Positions 14,625 through 21,688 of a stretch of DNA of 38,817 bases are shown piece after piece; position 1 is the stretch's first letter; each line of letters opens with the position of its first letter. Where the stretch lies: assembly GCA_910585535.1 (NCBI GenBank), contig CAJUFK010000019.1:1-38817 (forward strand), read 5' to 3'. Below the pieces are notes generated by a model. That model saw only the letters and a program-made list of their open reading frames with translations, was not told the origin of the DNA and ran no database searches. A program made the translations under genes and the position numbers. This stretch comes from an uncultured Angelakisella sp. GTDB lineage: Bacteria > Bacillota > Clostridia > Oscillospirales > Ruminococcaceae.

Positions 14625-15188
14625 ATGAAACGTATGATACTCGCCGCCCAGCAGGAGGACGCAGCCAAGCGCCGCCTTCAAGCCGTACTGCTTCGGGAGG
14701 GGTTTACGCTGGTTCGCACCGAGGAGGAGGACCGCCTTCTCCGGGGATCGGGGGAGCCCCTGGTGATGCTTACCTACCAGCTGACCCTCACCACCAGCGG
14801 GACCACCGCCCCGGTAGAGACCGTTACGATGGTTGCCAGGCCGGAAGAAATCTTTCTTCACACCGGCGGCCTTCGGATGGAGCGGGTGGAATTCGGCAGG
14901 CTGGCCATCGACTACAAGGCCCGCACGGTGACGGTTGGGGAACGGGAACTGCCGCTTACCCTGAAGGAGTTTGAACTGCTGGCCTACCTTGTCTATCACA
15001 AGAACCTGGTCCTCACCCGGTCCCAGCTTTTGGCAGCGGTCTGGGAAATGGACTACGCCGGAGATGTTCGCACCGTGGACAGCCACATCAAGTGCCTTCG
15101 CCAGAAGCTGGGGGAATACGCCCGTTGTCTGGTCACCGTCCGCGGCGTGGGCTATCTTTTCCAATGGACCGAGGATCTTATCGGCTGA
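14625..15188 (+). CDS. OmpR-type winged-helix regulator without a phosphorylatable receiver
   Basis: The C-terminal half of this 187-residue protein (about 90-182) is a complete OmpR/PhoB winged helix: LTLKEFELLAYLVYHKNLVL, then SQLLAAVWEMD, then VRTVDSHIKCLRQKLG and VRGVGYLFQ. The N-terminal 85 residues do not show the receiver's acidic pair, phospho-Asp or Lys and are too short, so activity should not depend on a kinase. AAGGA close to the ATG and AAGGAGG further upstream are both present. It diverges from the NPDTG surface protein and may control it. A partner kinase is not visible. Confidence 0.85.
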   Translation: MKRMILAAQQEDAAKRRLQAVLLREGFTLVRTEEEDRLLRGSGEPLVMLTYQLTLTTSGTTAPVETVTMVARPEEIFLHTGGLRMERVEFGRLAIDYKARTVTVGERELPLTLKEFELLAYLVYHKNLVLTRSQLLAAVWEMDYAGDVRTVDSHIKCLRQKLGEYARCLVTVRGVGYLFQWTEDLIG

Positions 15189-15208
15189 TCCCCCCGGCAC
15201 AGAGCGTT

Positions 15209-15238
15209 CCTTTTCCACCAAGGCAGGAAAGGTTTTTT
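15209..15238 (+). terminator. Likely terminator of the winged-helix gene
   Basis: CCTTTTCC (15209-15216) pairs with GGAAAGG (15226-15232), with one bulged base, and six T residues follow. It lies just before the tRNA promoter. Confidence 0.55.
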
Positions 15239-15250
15239 GCCAAAAAACTA

Positions 15251-15279
15251 TTGACAACCCCTTGACCGTCGTGTATAAT
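15251..15279 (+). promoter_or_regulatory. tRNA promoter
   Basis: TTGACA (15251-15256), 17 bases and TATAAT (15274-15279) match consensus fully, 39 bases before the tRNA-Met gene. Confidence 0.92.
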
Positions 15280-15317
15280 ATTGGTTGTTCACCGGCCCTC
15301 GCGGCCAGGGGGAACAT

Positions 15318-15394
15318 GGCGGTATAGCTCAGTTGGCTAGAGCATTCGGTTCATACCCGAAGTGTCACCGGTTCGAATCCAGTTACCGCTACCA
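15318..15394 (+). tRNA. tRNA-Met (CAT), elongator type
   Basis: The sequence folds as a 77-base cloverleaf with encoded CCA. The acceptor GGCGGTA pairs with TACCGCT (one G-T pair). The anticodon stem TTCGG/CCGAA encloses TTCATAC with anticodon CAT at 15352-15354, and the T arm contains GTTCGAATCC. A paired first base and the overall sequence point to elongator Met rather than initiator. tRNA-Ile2 with a modified CAT is the alternative to exclude. Confidence 0.9.
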
Positions 15395-15397
15395 AAA

Positions 15398-15434
15398 GAC
15401 GAGGGGAAAAAGGAATCTCCTTTTTCCCCTCGTC
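15398..15434 (+). terminator. Perfect 17-bp hairpin between the tRNAs
   Basis: GACGAGGGGAAAAAGGA (15398-15414), loop ATC, then its exact complement (15418-15434). The A5/T5 tracts are inside the stem, so it may act as a terminator/processing signal after tRNA-Met rather than as a classical terminator. Confidence 0.6.
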
Positions 15435-15444
15435 CTAATGATAA

Positions 15445-15519
15445 GGCCCGTTGGTCAAGTGGTTAAGACACCGCCCTTTCACGGCGGCTACACGAGTTCG
15501 AATCTCGTACGGGTCACCA
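15445..15519 (+). tRNA. tRNA-Glu (TTC)
   Basis: This is a 75-base cloverleaf with encoded CCA. Acceptor GGCCCGT pairs with ACGGGTC, anticodon stem CCGCC/GGCGG encloses CTTTCAC with anticodon TTC at 15478-15480, and the T loop is GTTCGAATC. It probably shares the promoter at 15251 with tRNA-Met. Confidence 0.95.
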
Positions 15520-15543
15520 GCGGGGTAGGCCCCGCGGCCAACC

Positions 15544-15800
15544 CCTACCCGCCCCCCTCAAAAGAGGGGGGCTTACTTTTGCGTAGAATCTTAGCAACTG
15601 CCTGGAGTCTTAGGCATCTAAACTGTTTTACCCTGACACGGCGTAGCCGCCGAGGCACGCCCTACCCGCCCCCCTCAAAAGAGGGGGGCTTGCTTTTGCG
15701 TAGAATCTTAGCAACTGCCTGGAGTCCCAGGTATCTAAGTTGTTTTACATATTCGCCCCCCTCCTTCGAGGAGGCTTTCCCTTTGTGTAGAATCCCTGGA
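15544..15800 (+). repeat. Tandem GC-rich hairpin repeats after the tRNAs
   Basis: Two 87-bp units (15544-15630 and 15661-15747, period 117) are identical at 81 of 87 positions, and a degraded third starts near 15754. Each opens with CCCCCCTC-AAAA-GAGGGGGG and TTTTGCGTAGAATC; the first two also carry GCCTGGAGTC, the reverse complement of a motif in the repeats at 119 and 6163. The hairpin plus T-rich tail could end the tRNA transcript. No gene is seen between 15520 and 15959; open frames here are by-products of the repeats. Confidence 0.85.
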
Positions 15801-15893
15801 GTTTTGGACGAACAGGGTTCCCCGAGAACAAACCCAACCTTTGCCCGCTCCAACAGGAAACCGCTTCTGCCCGGCCCAACCTGTTCCGCCACG

Positions 15894-15925
15894 AAAAAAG
15901 GCCCAAGACCAAAGGGTCCGGGCCT
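15894..15925 (-). terminator. Terminator after the small membrane peptide
   Basis: On the minus strand AGGCCC (complement of 15920-15925), an inner GACC/GGTC pairing and GGGCCT (complement of 15899-15904) form the stem, then a TTTTTT run follows. It lies 35 bases downstream of the small minus-strand frame at 15960. Confidence 0.82.
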
Positions 15926-15959
15926 ATTCTCTTTTTAGGGTGTCCCCCTTGTCCGGCCC

Positions 15960-16052
15960 TCATCCTACCTGGAGGAAGGCCAGGGCAAAGGTCATCCCCA
16001 GCACCATTGCGGAAAATAACGGCGTCCACTTCCAATGCTCCTGCATCCTCAT
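15960..16052 (-). CDS. Putative 30-residue membrane peptide
   Basis: This minus-strand frame encodes MRMQEHWKWTPLFSAMVLG and then MTFALAFLQVG: a basic, Trp-rich start and one hydrophobic helix. GAGAGGAG lies 3-4 bases before the first ATG and 9-10 before the second (at 16046), so the second may be used. A good terminator follows, and TATAGT stands upstream as a possible -10 box. The combination of ribosome binding site, single helix and own terminator supports a real small gene. I know no family for it. It could be a type I toxin-like or regulatory membrane peptide, but that is speculation. Confidence 0.5.
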   Translation of the reverse strand: MRMQEHWKWTPLFSAMVLGMTFALAFLQVG

Positions 16053-16183
16053 CGCTCCTCTCTAATTGTCCGCTGCTGTTTGCCTTCTACTTACTATAAC
16101 GTTGCGGACAGGAAAAAGTTTCAGTTTTTTGGCAGGATTTTTTATAAAATATTCTTATAAATAGGATGCAAAGGGCCGAAGCA

Positions 16184-16225
16184 AAAAGAAAACACCCGCC
16201 AGGTCAGCGGGTGCTTGTCTTTTTC
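16184..16225 (-). terminator. rpsT terminator
   Basis: On the minus strand CACCCGC and GCGGGTG (arms 16207-16213 and 16193-16199) are followed by TTTTCTTTTTG, 20 bases after the rpsT stop. Confidence 0.88.
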
Positions 16226-16234
16226 GGTTCTGCC

Positions 16235-16495
16235 TTAGCCGGCGGCGTTGAGCTTGCGGACCAGACGGGACTTGCGGCGGGCGGCAGTATTTTTGTGAAG
16301 GAGGCCCTTGGCGGCGGCCTGGTCAATCTTCTTGATGGCCAGGGTGACCGCTGCGGTGCGGTCGTCACCGGAACCGGCAAGAGCGGCCTCCGCCTTCTTG
16401 ATGGTGGTCTTGAGGTTGGAGTTCAGGGACTTGTTCCTCAGGGTCTTGGTGGCAATGACCTTGACGCGCTTCTTTGCGGACTTGATGTTCGGCAT
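16235..16495 (-). CDS. rpsT: 30S ribosomal protein S20
   Basis: This 86-residue basic protein begins MPNIKSAKKRVKVIATKTLRN and is predicted to be a three-helix bundle typical of S20, which binds 16S rRNA near the platform. The ATG follows AAGGAGG. It forms a single-gene unit with its own promoter and terminator, divergent from the S10 operon. Confidence 0.97.
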   Translation of the reverse strand: MPNIKSAKKRVKVIATKTLRNKSLNSNLKTTIKKAEAALAGSGDDRTAAVTLAIKKIDQAAAKGLLHKNTAARRKSRLVRKLNAAG

Positions 16496-16589
16496 TTGTG
16501 ACACCTCCTTACACTGGTGATTTGTCTTGCTGGCGATCACGGAGCCTCTCCTCAAGCGCAGGCGGCCCCGGTTCTTGACAGTACAAATT

Positions 16590-16618
16590 ATCTTATCATG
16601 TTCCCAGCCCAAATGCAA
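16590..16618 (-). promoter_or_regulatory. rpsT promoter
   Basis: TTGCAT (complement of 16613-16618), a 17-base spacer and TAAGAT (complement of 16590-16595). Confidence 0.75.
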
Positions 16619-16754
16619 GGGGTTTCCGCAATTTTTTCGGAAAAACTTTTCTTCGGAAGACACCTTATTATATAGGGCCGTTTCCATTCCCCGGGGCGGA
16701 GAAGCCGGCCGGTTCCCCGACGGAAAATTTTTTTCCAAAACCCGAAAAAAAGCC

Positions 16755-16783
16755 TTGCATTCCGCTTTCGGACATGGTATTAT
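16755..16783 (+). promoter_or_regulatory. S10 operon promoter
   Basis: TTGCAT (16755-16760), 17 bases, TATTAT (16778-16783). It is the only strong plus-strand promoter I see before the ribosomal operon, giving a leader of about 335 bases. Confidence 0.8.
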
Positions 16784-16789
16784 ACTTAG

Positions 16790-17110
16790 GCGTGACTGCA
16801 CATAGATATGCGTTGATGCGGGAGGTGGCCGCTTCCGACAGGCTCTTTAGCCGGTCCGGAGCCCTGGGAAACCAGGGTATGCGGGGAATTTCCGCGGAGT
16901 ATGTCCGATTTGAAACCGGGCGGCTTGGAATACTGGCAAGGCGCGGGCCCAGGATGGGTGCGCGTCCCGACGTATGAGTTCCCGGAGGAACTGCGCCACT
17001 TCGCAAGGCGGCAGTTTCCCGGCTTTTCTTATGGGAAGGGACGGAACACCCGGCGGGGTTTGCGGCAAGACTAGTAATCACCGTCGCCGAAACGCAAAAC
17101 CAAAATTTTT
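16790..17110 (+). ncRNA. Long structured leader of the S10 operon
   Basis: The leader contains CCCTGG-GAAA-CCAGGG (about 16862-16877, GNRA loop), a GCGG...CCGC hairpin and AACTGC-GCC...GGC-GGCAGTT (about 16989-17017), with no convincing coding frame. S10 operons are regulated by L4 binding to the leader in gamma-proteobacteria, and leader RNAs are known for ribosomal operons in Firmicutes. A feedback role is likely but the effector is unknown. Confidence 0.5.
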
Positions 17111-17125
17111 AGGAGGCGATGAATA

Positions 17126-17437
17126 GTGGCAGTCAAGGAGAAGATCAGGATTAGACTCAAGAGTTACGACCATCAGCTGGTGGATACCGCCGCGGAGAAG
17201 ATCGTGGAGACCGCCCGGCGCACAGGCGCCCGGGTTTCCGGCCCCATCCCCCTTCCCACCGAGCGGGAGATCGTCACCATCCTGCGGGCCGTCCACAAGT
17301 ACAAGGACAGCCGGGAGCAGTTCGAGACGCGGACCCACAAGCGGCTCATCGACATTCTGCGGCCTTCCAACAAGACCGTGGAGGCCCTCAAGGGCCTGGA
17401 ACTCCCTGCCGGAGTCGAGATCGAGATCAAGCTCTAA
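17126..17437 (+). CDS. rpsJ: 30S ribosomal protein S10
   Basis: This 103-residue protein has the S10/NusE fold sequence KIRIRLKSYDHQLVDTAA...VSGPIPLPTE...THKRLIDILRPS. Besides its place in the small subunit head, S10 acts with NusB in antitermination. The start is GTG, with AGGAGG 9 bases upstream. It is the first gene of the operon. Its stop codon is part of the left end of the 165-bp element, so the next gene is unusually far (249 bases). Confidence 0.97.
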   Translation: MAVKEKIRIRLKSYDHQLVDTAAEKIVETARRTGARVSGPIPLPTEREIVTILRAVHKYKDSREQFETRTHKRLIDILRPSNKTVEALKGLELPAGVEIEIKL

Positions 17438-17600
17438 GAACCGGTGTTCATAACCGAAGGATGCCGGATGGACGAGGTTTTTCCCGTCAGACAAGGAGAT
17501 TTTCCGCAGCCATACTTGGTGTATGGCAAGGGAAACCGACGCAGTATGGCAGGAGAAAGACCGGCCAAACGGTGTGCAGCGGTTGTGAATACAGGTTCTA
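17434..17600 (+). repeat. 165-bp structured element, copy 2
   Basis: The left end CTAAGAACCGG overlaps the rpsJ stop codon and the right end is AGGTTCTA. The ends pair as in copy 1 (8060-8226), with pair-preserving changes: T-G becomes T-A, A-T becomes G-T, and a C-T mismatch becomes A-T. One new G-A mismatch arises. The central hairpin stem GCCATAC/GTATGGC is unchanged, while the loop differs (TTGGT here, TGAC in copy 1). Orientation is the same as in copy 1. It is transcribed as part of the S10 operon mRNA. Confidence 0.85.
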
Positions 17601-17686
17601 AGATCCCTGCGCCGGGCGGTCCCGGCAAGGTCATGTTGGCTCTCCCTATAAAAAGAGTCAACCAATAACCAGTAGGAGGAAAAATC

Positions 17687-18316
17687 ATGGAAAAGTGCAT
17701 CATCGGCAAAAAGATCGGCATGACCCAGCTTTTTGACGAGAACGGGAACATCATCCCCGTCACCGTGGTGGAAGCGGGCCCCTGCGTGGTCGTCCAGAGA
17801 AAGACAACCGAAAACGACGGTTATGAAGCTGTGCAGATCGGTTTTGGGGCGATCAGCGACAAGAAGCTCACCAAGGCTCAGAAGGGCCACTTCGCCAAGG
17901 CCGACGTGGCCGCCAAGCGCGTCCTGCGGGAGTTCCGCCTCAGCCAGATCGCTCTGTCTGTAGGCGACATCATCAAGGCGGATACCTTCGCCCCCGGCGA
18001 CAAGGTGGACGTCTGCGGCACCTCCAAGGGCAAGGGCTACGCCGGCACCATCAAGCGCTGGCATAACCACCGCCTCAAGGAGACCCACGGTTCCGGCCCC
18101 GTTCACCGTCATGCCGGCTCCAACGGCGCCTGCTCCAGCCCCAGCCGGGTCTTCAAGGGCAAGCGCCTTCCCGGCCACATGGGCGCCGAGCGGGTCACCG
18201 TCCAGAATCTGGACATTGTGAAGGTGGACGCGGAGAACAACCTCATCGCCATCCGGGGCGCCGTGCCCGGCCCCAAGAACGGGATCGTCTATATCACCGA
18301 CAGCGTTAAGGCGTAA
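17687..18316 (+). CDS. rplC: 50S ribosomal protein L3
   Basis: This 209-residue protein starts MEKCIIGKKIGMTQLFDENG and contains the GTSKGKGYAGTIKRW and GRVFKGKRLPGHMG-like loop regions that reach towards the peptidyl-transferase centre. AGGAGG is 7 bases before the ATG. It is separated from rpsJ by the 165-bp element and about 85 more bases, so its translation cannot be coupled to rpsJ. Confidence 0.97.
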   Translation: MEKCIIGKKIGMTQLFDENGNIIPVTVVEAGPCVVVQRKTTENDGYEAVQIGFGAISDKKLTKAQKGHFAKADVAAKRVLREFRLSQIALSVGDIIKADTFAPGDKVDVCGTSKGKGYAGTIKRWHNHRLKETHGSGPVHRHAGSNGACSSPSRVFKGKRLPGHMGAERVTVQNLDIVKVDAENNLIAIRGAVPGPKNGIVYITDSVKA

Positions 18317-18333
18317 GGAAGGAGGAATTTACA

Positions 18334-18960
18334 ATGCCAAAGGTTACGATTTACGACATGACCGGCAAGAGCGTTGGAGAAAGAGACCTTTCTGATGCCA
18401 TTTTCGGGATCGAGCCCAACAAGGTGGTCCTCCACGCCGTTATCAAGAACTACCTGGCCAACCAGCGCCAGGGCACCCAGTCCACCCTCACCCGCACCGA
18501 AGTCTCCGGCGGCGGCAAGAAGCCCTGGAGGCAGAAGGGCACCGGCCACGCCCGTCAGGGTTCCACCCGGGCCCCCCAGTGGACCCACGGCGGCGTCGCC
18601 CTGGGCCCCAAGCCCCGGAGTTACCGCTACAGCCTCAACCGCAAGATGCGGGTGCTGGCCGTCAAGTCCGCCCTCTCCTCCAAGGTTCTGGAGAGCGAGC
18701 TGGTGCTGGTGGATGACATCAAGGTGGAAAGCTACAGCACCAAGACGGTGGTGGCCATGCTGAAGGCCCTGGGCGTGGACCGCAAGGCCCTGATCGTCAC
18801 CGCGCAGGCCGACCCCAAGCTGGTCAAGAGCGCGGGGAACATCCCCGGCGTCAAGACCACCATCGTGGGTTCCCTGAACAGCTACGATATTCTCAACGGC
18901 GGCAAGCTGGTGGTTTCCGCCGCCGCCGTGGATAAGCTGGAGGAGGTGTACAGCAAATGA
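18334..18960 (+). CDS. rplD: 50S ribosomal protein L4
   Basis: This 208-residue protein (MPKVTIYDMTGKSVGERDL) has the extended tunnel loop GGGKKPWRQKGTGHARQGS around residues 62-80, the part lining the exit tunnel. L4 is also the autoregulator of S10 operons in some bacteria, which makes the long leader at 16790 relevant. It lies 17 bases after rplC and overlaps rplW by 4 bases (ATGA). Confidence 0.97.
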   Translation: MPKVTIYDMTGKSVGERDLSDAIFGIEPNKVVLHAVIKNYLANQRQGTQSTLTRTEVSGGGKKPWRQKGTGHARQGSTRAPQWTHGGVALGPKPRSYRYSLNRKMRVLAVKSALSSKVLESELVLVDDIKVESYSTKTVVAMLKALGVDRKALIVTAQADPKLVKSAGNIPGVKTTIVGSLNSYDILNGGKLVVSAAAVDKLEEVYSK

Positions 18961-19253
18961 AGACTGCTCACGACATCATCCTGGCCCCTGTGATTACCGA
19001 AAACTCCATGGAGGCTATGGCCCAGCGGAAATACACCTTTAAGGTGGCCAAGACCGCCGGCAAGATCGAGATCAGCAAGGCCGTGGAGACCCTGTTCCCC
19101 GGCACCAAGGTGGCTTCGGTGAACACCATGAACTGCCGCGGCAAGCTGAAGAGGATGGGCCGCTACCAGGGCTATACCCCCGCCTGGAAGAAAGCCATCG
19201 TCACCCTGACCGCCGACAGCAAGGGCATTGAGTTCTTCGAGTCGATGCAGTAA
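18957..19253 (+). CDS. rplW: 50S ribosomal protein L23
   Basis: This 98-residue protein (MKTAHDIILAPVITENSMEA) has the YTFKVAKTAGKIEISKAVE core of L23, which sits at the tunnel exit and docks SRP and trigger factor. Its ATG overlaps the rplD stop (ATGA), so it is translationally coupled. A 241-base gap without a gene follows. Confidence 0.97.
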   Translation: MKTAHDIILAPVITENSMEAMAQRKYTFKVAKTAGKIEISKAVETLFPGTKVASVNTMNCRGKLKRMGRYQGYTPAWKKAIVTLTADSKGIEFFESMQ

Positions 19254-19494
19254 GCGGGCAAGCGCCTGCCGGCGCTTGGATCCTGCAAGGCTTCTTGAAG
19301 CCTAAACCCCGGACTGTCTGAAAAGCCCCGATTGGGCGGGATCACCTGGCCGCCCTGGGCAGAGTCAGCTTGAAGCCCGGGAAAAGGACGGCCTGCCTGC
19401 TAGGGCAAGCTGAAAAAACATCGGGGATGAAAAGCCCCGAGGGTATGGAGAGTTCCGAACTCCGCTAATCTGATTAAGGAGAGTGACCATCACA
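19254..19494 (+). other. Structured 241-base gap between rplW and rplB
   Basis: Other gaps in this operon downstream of rplC are 0-30 bases, apart from those around rpoA (74 and 84). Here there are CAAGCGCC-TGCC-GGCGCTTG (19259-19278), AGGCTTC-TT-GAAGCCT (19288-19303) and TCGGGG-ATGAAAAG-CCCCGA near the 3' side, ending close to AAGGAG. I see no frame with a ribosome binding site. It may be a regulatory RNA domain or an inserted element. Confidence 0.7.
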
Positions 19495-20328
19495 ATGGCG
19501 ATCAAAGCATATAAGCCTACGACACCCGGCCGCCGCGGCATGACCGTGACCGACTATTCCGGGCTGTCCAAGGTGGCTCCGGAGAAGAGCCTTCTCCGGC
19601 CGCTGAAGAAGAACGCCGGCCGCAACAACACCGGCCGCATCACCGTCCGCCACCACGGCGGCGGCAACCGCCAGAAGTACCGCATCATCGACTTCAAGCG
19701 GGACAAGGAGGGAATGCCCGCCAAGGTGCTGACCCTGGAGTACGACCCCAACCGCACTGCCCACATCGCCCTGGTCCAGTATGAGGACGGGGAGAAGCGG
19801 TACATCGTGGCCCCCCACGAGCTGAAGGTTGGTGACACCATCCTGTCCGGGCCCTCCGCCGACATCAAGCCCGGCAATGCCCTGCCCCTTTCCAGCATCC
19901 CTGTGGGTACCTTCATCCACAACATCGAATTGTATCCCGGCAAGGGCGCCCAGCTGGCCCGGGCCGCCGGCATCCAGGCCCAACTGATGGCCAAGGAAAA
20001 CGGCTACGCCATGATCCGCCTGCCCTCCGGGGAGCAGCGCAACGTCCCCGACAAGTGCATGGCCACCATCGGCCAGGTGGGGAACATCGACCACGGCAAC
20101 GTCAACATCGGCAAGGCCGGCCGCACCCGGCACCTGGGCATCCGTCCCACCGTCCGCGGCTCCGTCATGAACCCCTGCGACCACCCCCACGGCGGCGGCG
20201 AGGGCAAATCCCCTGTGGGCCGTCCCGGCCCTGTCACCCCCTGGGGCAAGCCGGCCCTGGGCTACAAGACCCGTGGGAAGCATAAGAGTTCCGACAAGTT
20301 TATCGTCAAGCGTCGGAACGCGAAATAA
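19495..20328 (+). CDS. rplB: 50S ribosomal protein L2
   Basis: This 277-residue protein (MAIKAYKPTTPGRRGMTVTD) has the GGGNRQKYRIIDF motif and the C-terminal NPCDHPHGGGEGKSPVGR with the conserved histidine near the peptidyl-transferase centre. The start is ATG 19495; a GTG at 19483 abuts AAGGAG and would add four residues untypical for L2. The spacing from AAGGAG to ATG, 12 bases, is long. Confidence 0.97.
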   Translation: MAIKAYKPTTPGRRGMTVTDYSGLSKVAPEKSLLRPLKKNAGRNNTGRITVRHHGGGNRQKYRIIDFKRDKEGMPAKVLTLEYDPNRTAHIALVQYEDGEKRYIVAPHELKVGDTILSGPSADIKPGNALPLSSIPVGTFIHNIELYPGKGAQLARAAGIQAQLMAKENGYAMIRLPSGEQRNVPDKCMATIGQVGNIDHGNVNIGKAGRTRHLGIRPTVRGSVMNPCDHPHGGGEGKSPVGRPGPVTPWGKPALGYKTRGKHKSSDKFIVKRRNAK

Positions 20329-20349
20329 ACGGAAGGAGGCAATAACAAT

Positions 20350-20622
20350 ATGGGTAGAAGCGTAAAAAAAGGACCGTTTGTCCAGCCCAAGCTTCTGGAG
20401 AGAGTCCAGGAGATGAATCGGGAAGGCAAAAAGACTGTCCTGAGGACCTGGAGCCGTGCCTCCACCATCTTCCCCGACTTTGTGGGCCATACCATTGCGG
20501 TCCATGACGGCAGGAAGCACGTCCCGGTGTATATCACCGAGGATATGGTCGGCCACAAGCTGGGCGAATTCGCCCCCACCCGGACCTTCCGGGGCCATGC
20601 CGGCGCCAAGAAAACCAAATAA
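20350..20622 (+). CDS. rpsS: 30S ribosomal protein S19
   Basis: This 90-residue protein (MGRSVKKGPFVQPKLLERVQ) has the GHTIAVHDGRKHVPVYITEDMVGHKLGEFAPTRTFRGH signature in its second half. It binds 16S rRNA in the head together with S13. AAGGAGG precedes it, and the gap after rplB is 21 bases. Confidence 0.97.
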   Translation: MGRSVKKGPFVQPKLLERVQEMNREGKKTVLRTWSRASTIFPDFVGHTIAVHDGRKHVPVYITEDMVGHKLGEFAPTRTFRGHAGAKKTK

Positions 20623-20645
20623 CGGACCGAAAGGAGGAAAAACAC

Positions 20646-20987
20646 ATGGAAGCAAGGGCTTATCTGAGACACGCCCGCATCTCGCCCCGTAAAGTGCAGA
20701 TCGTTCTGGACCTGATCCGGAACAAGCCTGTGGAGGAAGCGGCGGCGATCCTCAAATACACCCCCAAGGCCGCCTGCGAGCCTTTGGCAAAGCTGCTGGC
20801 CAGCGCTGTGGCAAACGGCGTCAACGACCCCGCAAAGAACATGGATAAGGACAGGATGTACGTTGCAGAGTGTTTTGTCTGCCCCGGTCCCACCATGAAG
20901 CGGATCCGCCCCCGGGCACAGGGCCGCGCGTTCCACATTATGAAGAGAACATCCCACGTCACCATGGTGCTGCGGGAAAAGGAATAA
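20646..20987 (+). CDS. rplV: 50S ribosomal protein L22
   Basis: This 113-residue protein (MEARAYLRHARISPRKVQIV) has the long beta-hairpin segment ending GPTMKRIRPRAQGRA that lines the exit tunnel, where macrolide-resistance changes are known in other bacteria. AAAGGAGG lies upstream, and the gap to rpsS is 23 bases. Confidence 0.97.
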   Translation: MEARAYLRHARISPRKVQIVLDLIRNKPVEEAAAILKYTPKAACEPLAKLLASAVANGVNDPAKNMDKDRMYVAECFVCPGPTMKRIRPRAQGRAFHIMKRTSHVTMVLREKE

Positions 20988-21007
20988 GCTGAAAGAGGAG
21001 GTAAACT

Positions 21008-21688
21008 ATGGGCCAAAAAGTAAATCCCCACGGTCTTCGCGTGGGAGTAATCAAGGATTGGGATTCCCGCTGGTTTGCTCGTGACGATGCTTTCGGCGAC
21101 ATCCTGGTGGAGGATTACAACCTTCGTAAGTTCTTAAAGAAGAGCCTGTACTCCGCCGGAGTTCCCAAAATCGAAATCGAGCGCACCCCCACAACGGTGC
21201 GTATCCACATCCACTGCGCCCGCCCCGGCGTGGTCATCGGCAAGGGCGGCACCGAGATCGAGAAGCTGCGCCAGACCTGCGAAAAGATGGTCAACAAGGG
21301 CAAGAAGCAGCACCTGGCCGTCACCGTCAACGTGGTGGAGGTCAAGCAGCCCGATAAGAACGCCCAGCTGGTGGCGGAGAGCATCGCCCAGCAGCTGGAG
21401 GGCCGCGTTTCCTTCCGCCGGGCTATGAAGAAGGCCATCGGCAACGCCATGCGCTTTGGGGCCAAGGGCATCAAGACCCAGGTCTCCGGCCGTCTGGGCG
21501 GTGCCGAAATCGCCCGTACCGAGCATTACCATGAAGGCACCATCCCCCTCCAGACCCTTCGGGCCGACATCGATTACGGCTTTGCCGAGGCTGCCACCCA
21601 GTACGGCCGCATCGGCGTCAAGGTTTGGATCTACGCCGGCGAGGTGCTGCAGGACAAGAAACCTCACAAGGAAGGAGGCAGCAAATAA
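21008..21688 (+). CDS. rpsC: 30S ribosomal protein S3
   Basis: This 226-residue protein (MGQKVNPHGLRVGVIKDWDS) has a KH domain with RPGVVIGKGGTEIEKLR and a C-terminal domain with FRRAMKKAIGNAMRFGAKGIKTQVSGRLGGAEIAR. It forms part of the mRNA entry channel. Its stop TAA shares its last base with the rplP start, a one-base overlap. Confidence 0.97.
   Translation: MGQKVNPHGLRVGVIKDWDSRWFARDDAFGDILVEDYNLRKFLKKSLYSAGVPKIEIERTPTTVRIHIHCARPGVVIGKGGTEIEKLRQTCEKMVNKGKKQHLAVTVNVVEVKQPDKNAQLVAESIAQQLEGRVSFRRAMKKAIGNAMRFGAKGIKTQVSGRLGGAEIARTEHYHEGTIPLQTLRADIDYGFAEAATQYGRIGVKVWIYAGEVLQDKKPHKEGGSK

Noticed and set aside
15544..15800. Spaced repeats resembling a small CRISPR array
   Set aside because: Units are 87 bp with near-identical content throughout, only two and a half copies exist, there are no variable spacers of regular size and no cas genes are nearby.
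17078..18178. A 366-residue minus-strand frame across rpsJ, the element and rplC
   Set aside because: Antisense to two ribosomal genes, and the shared segment with the 8.1-kb region is explained by the DNA repeat.
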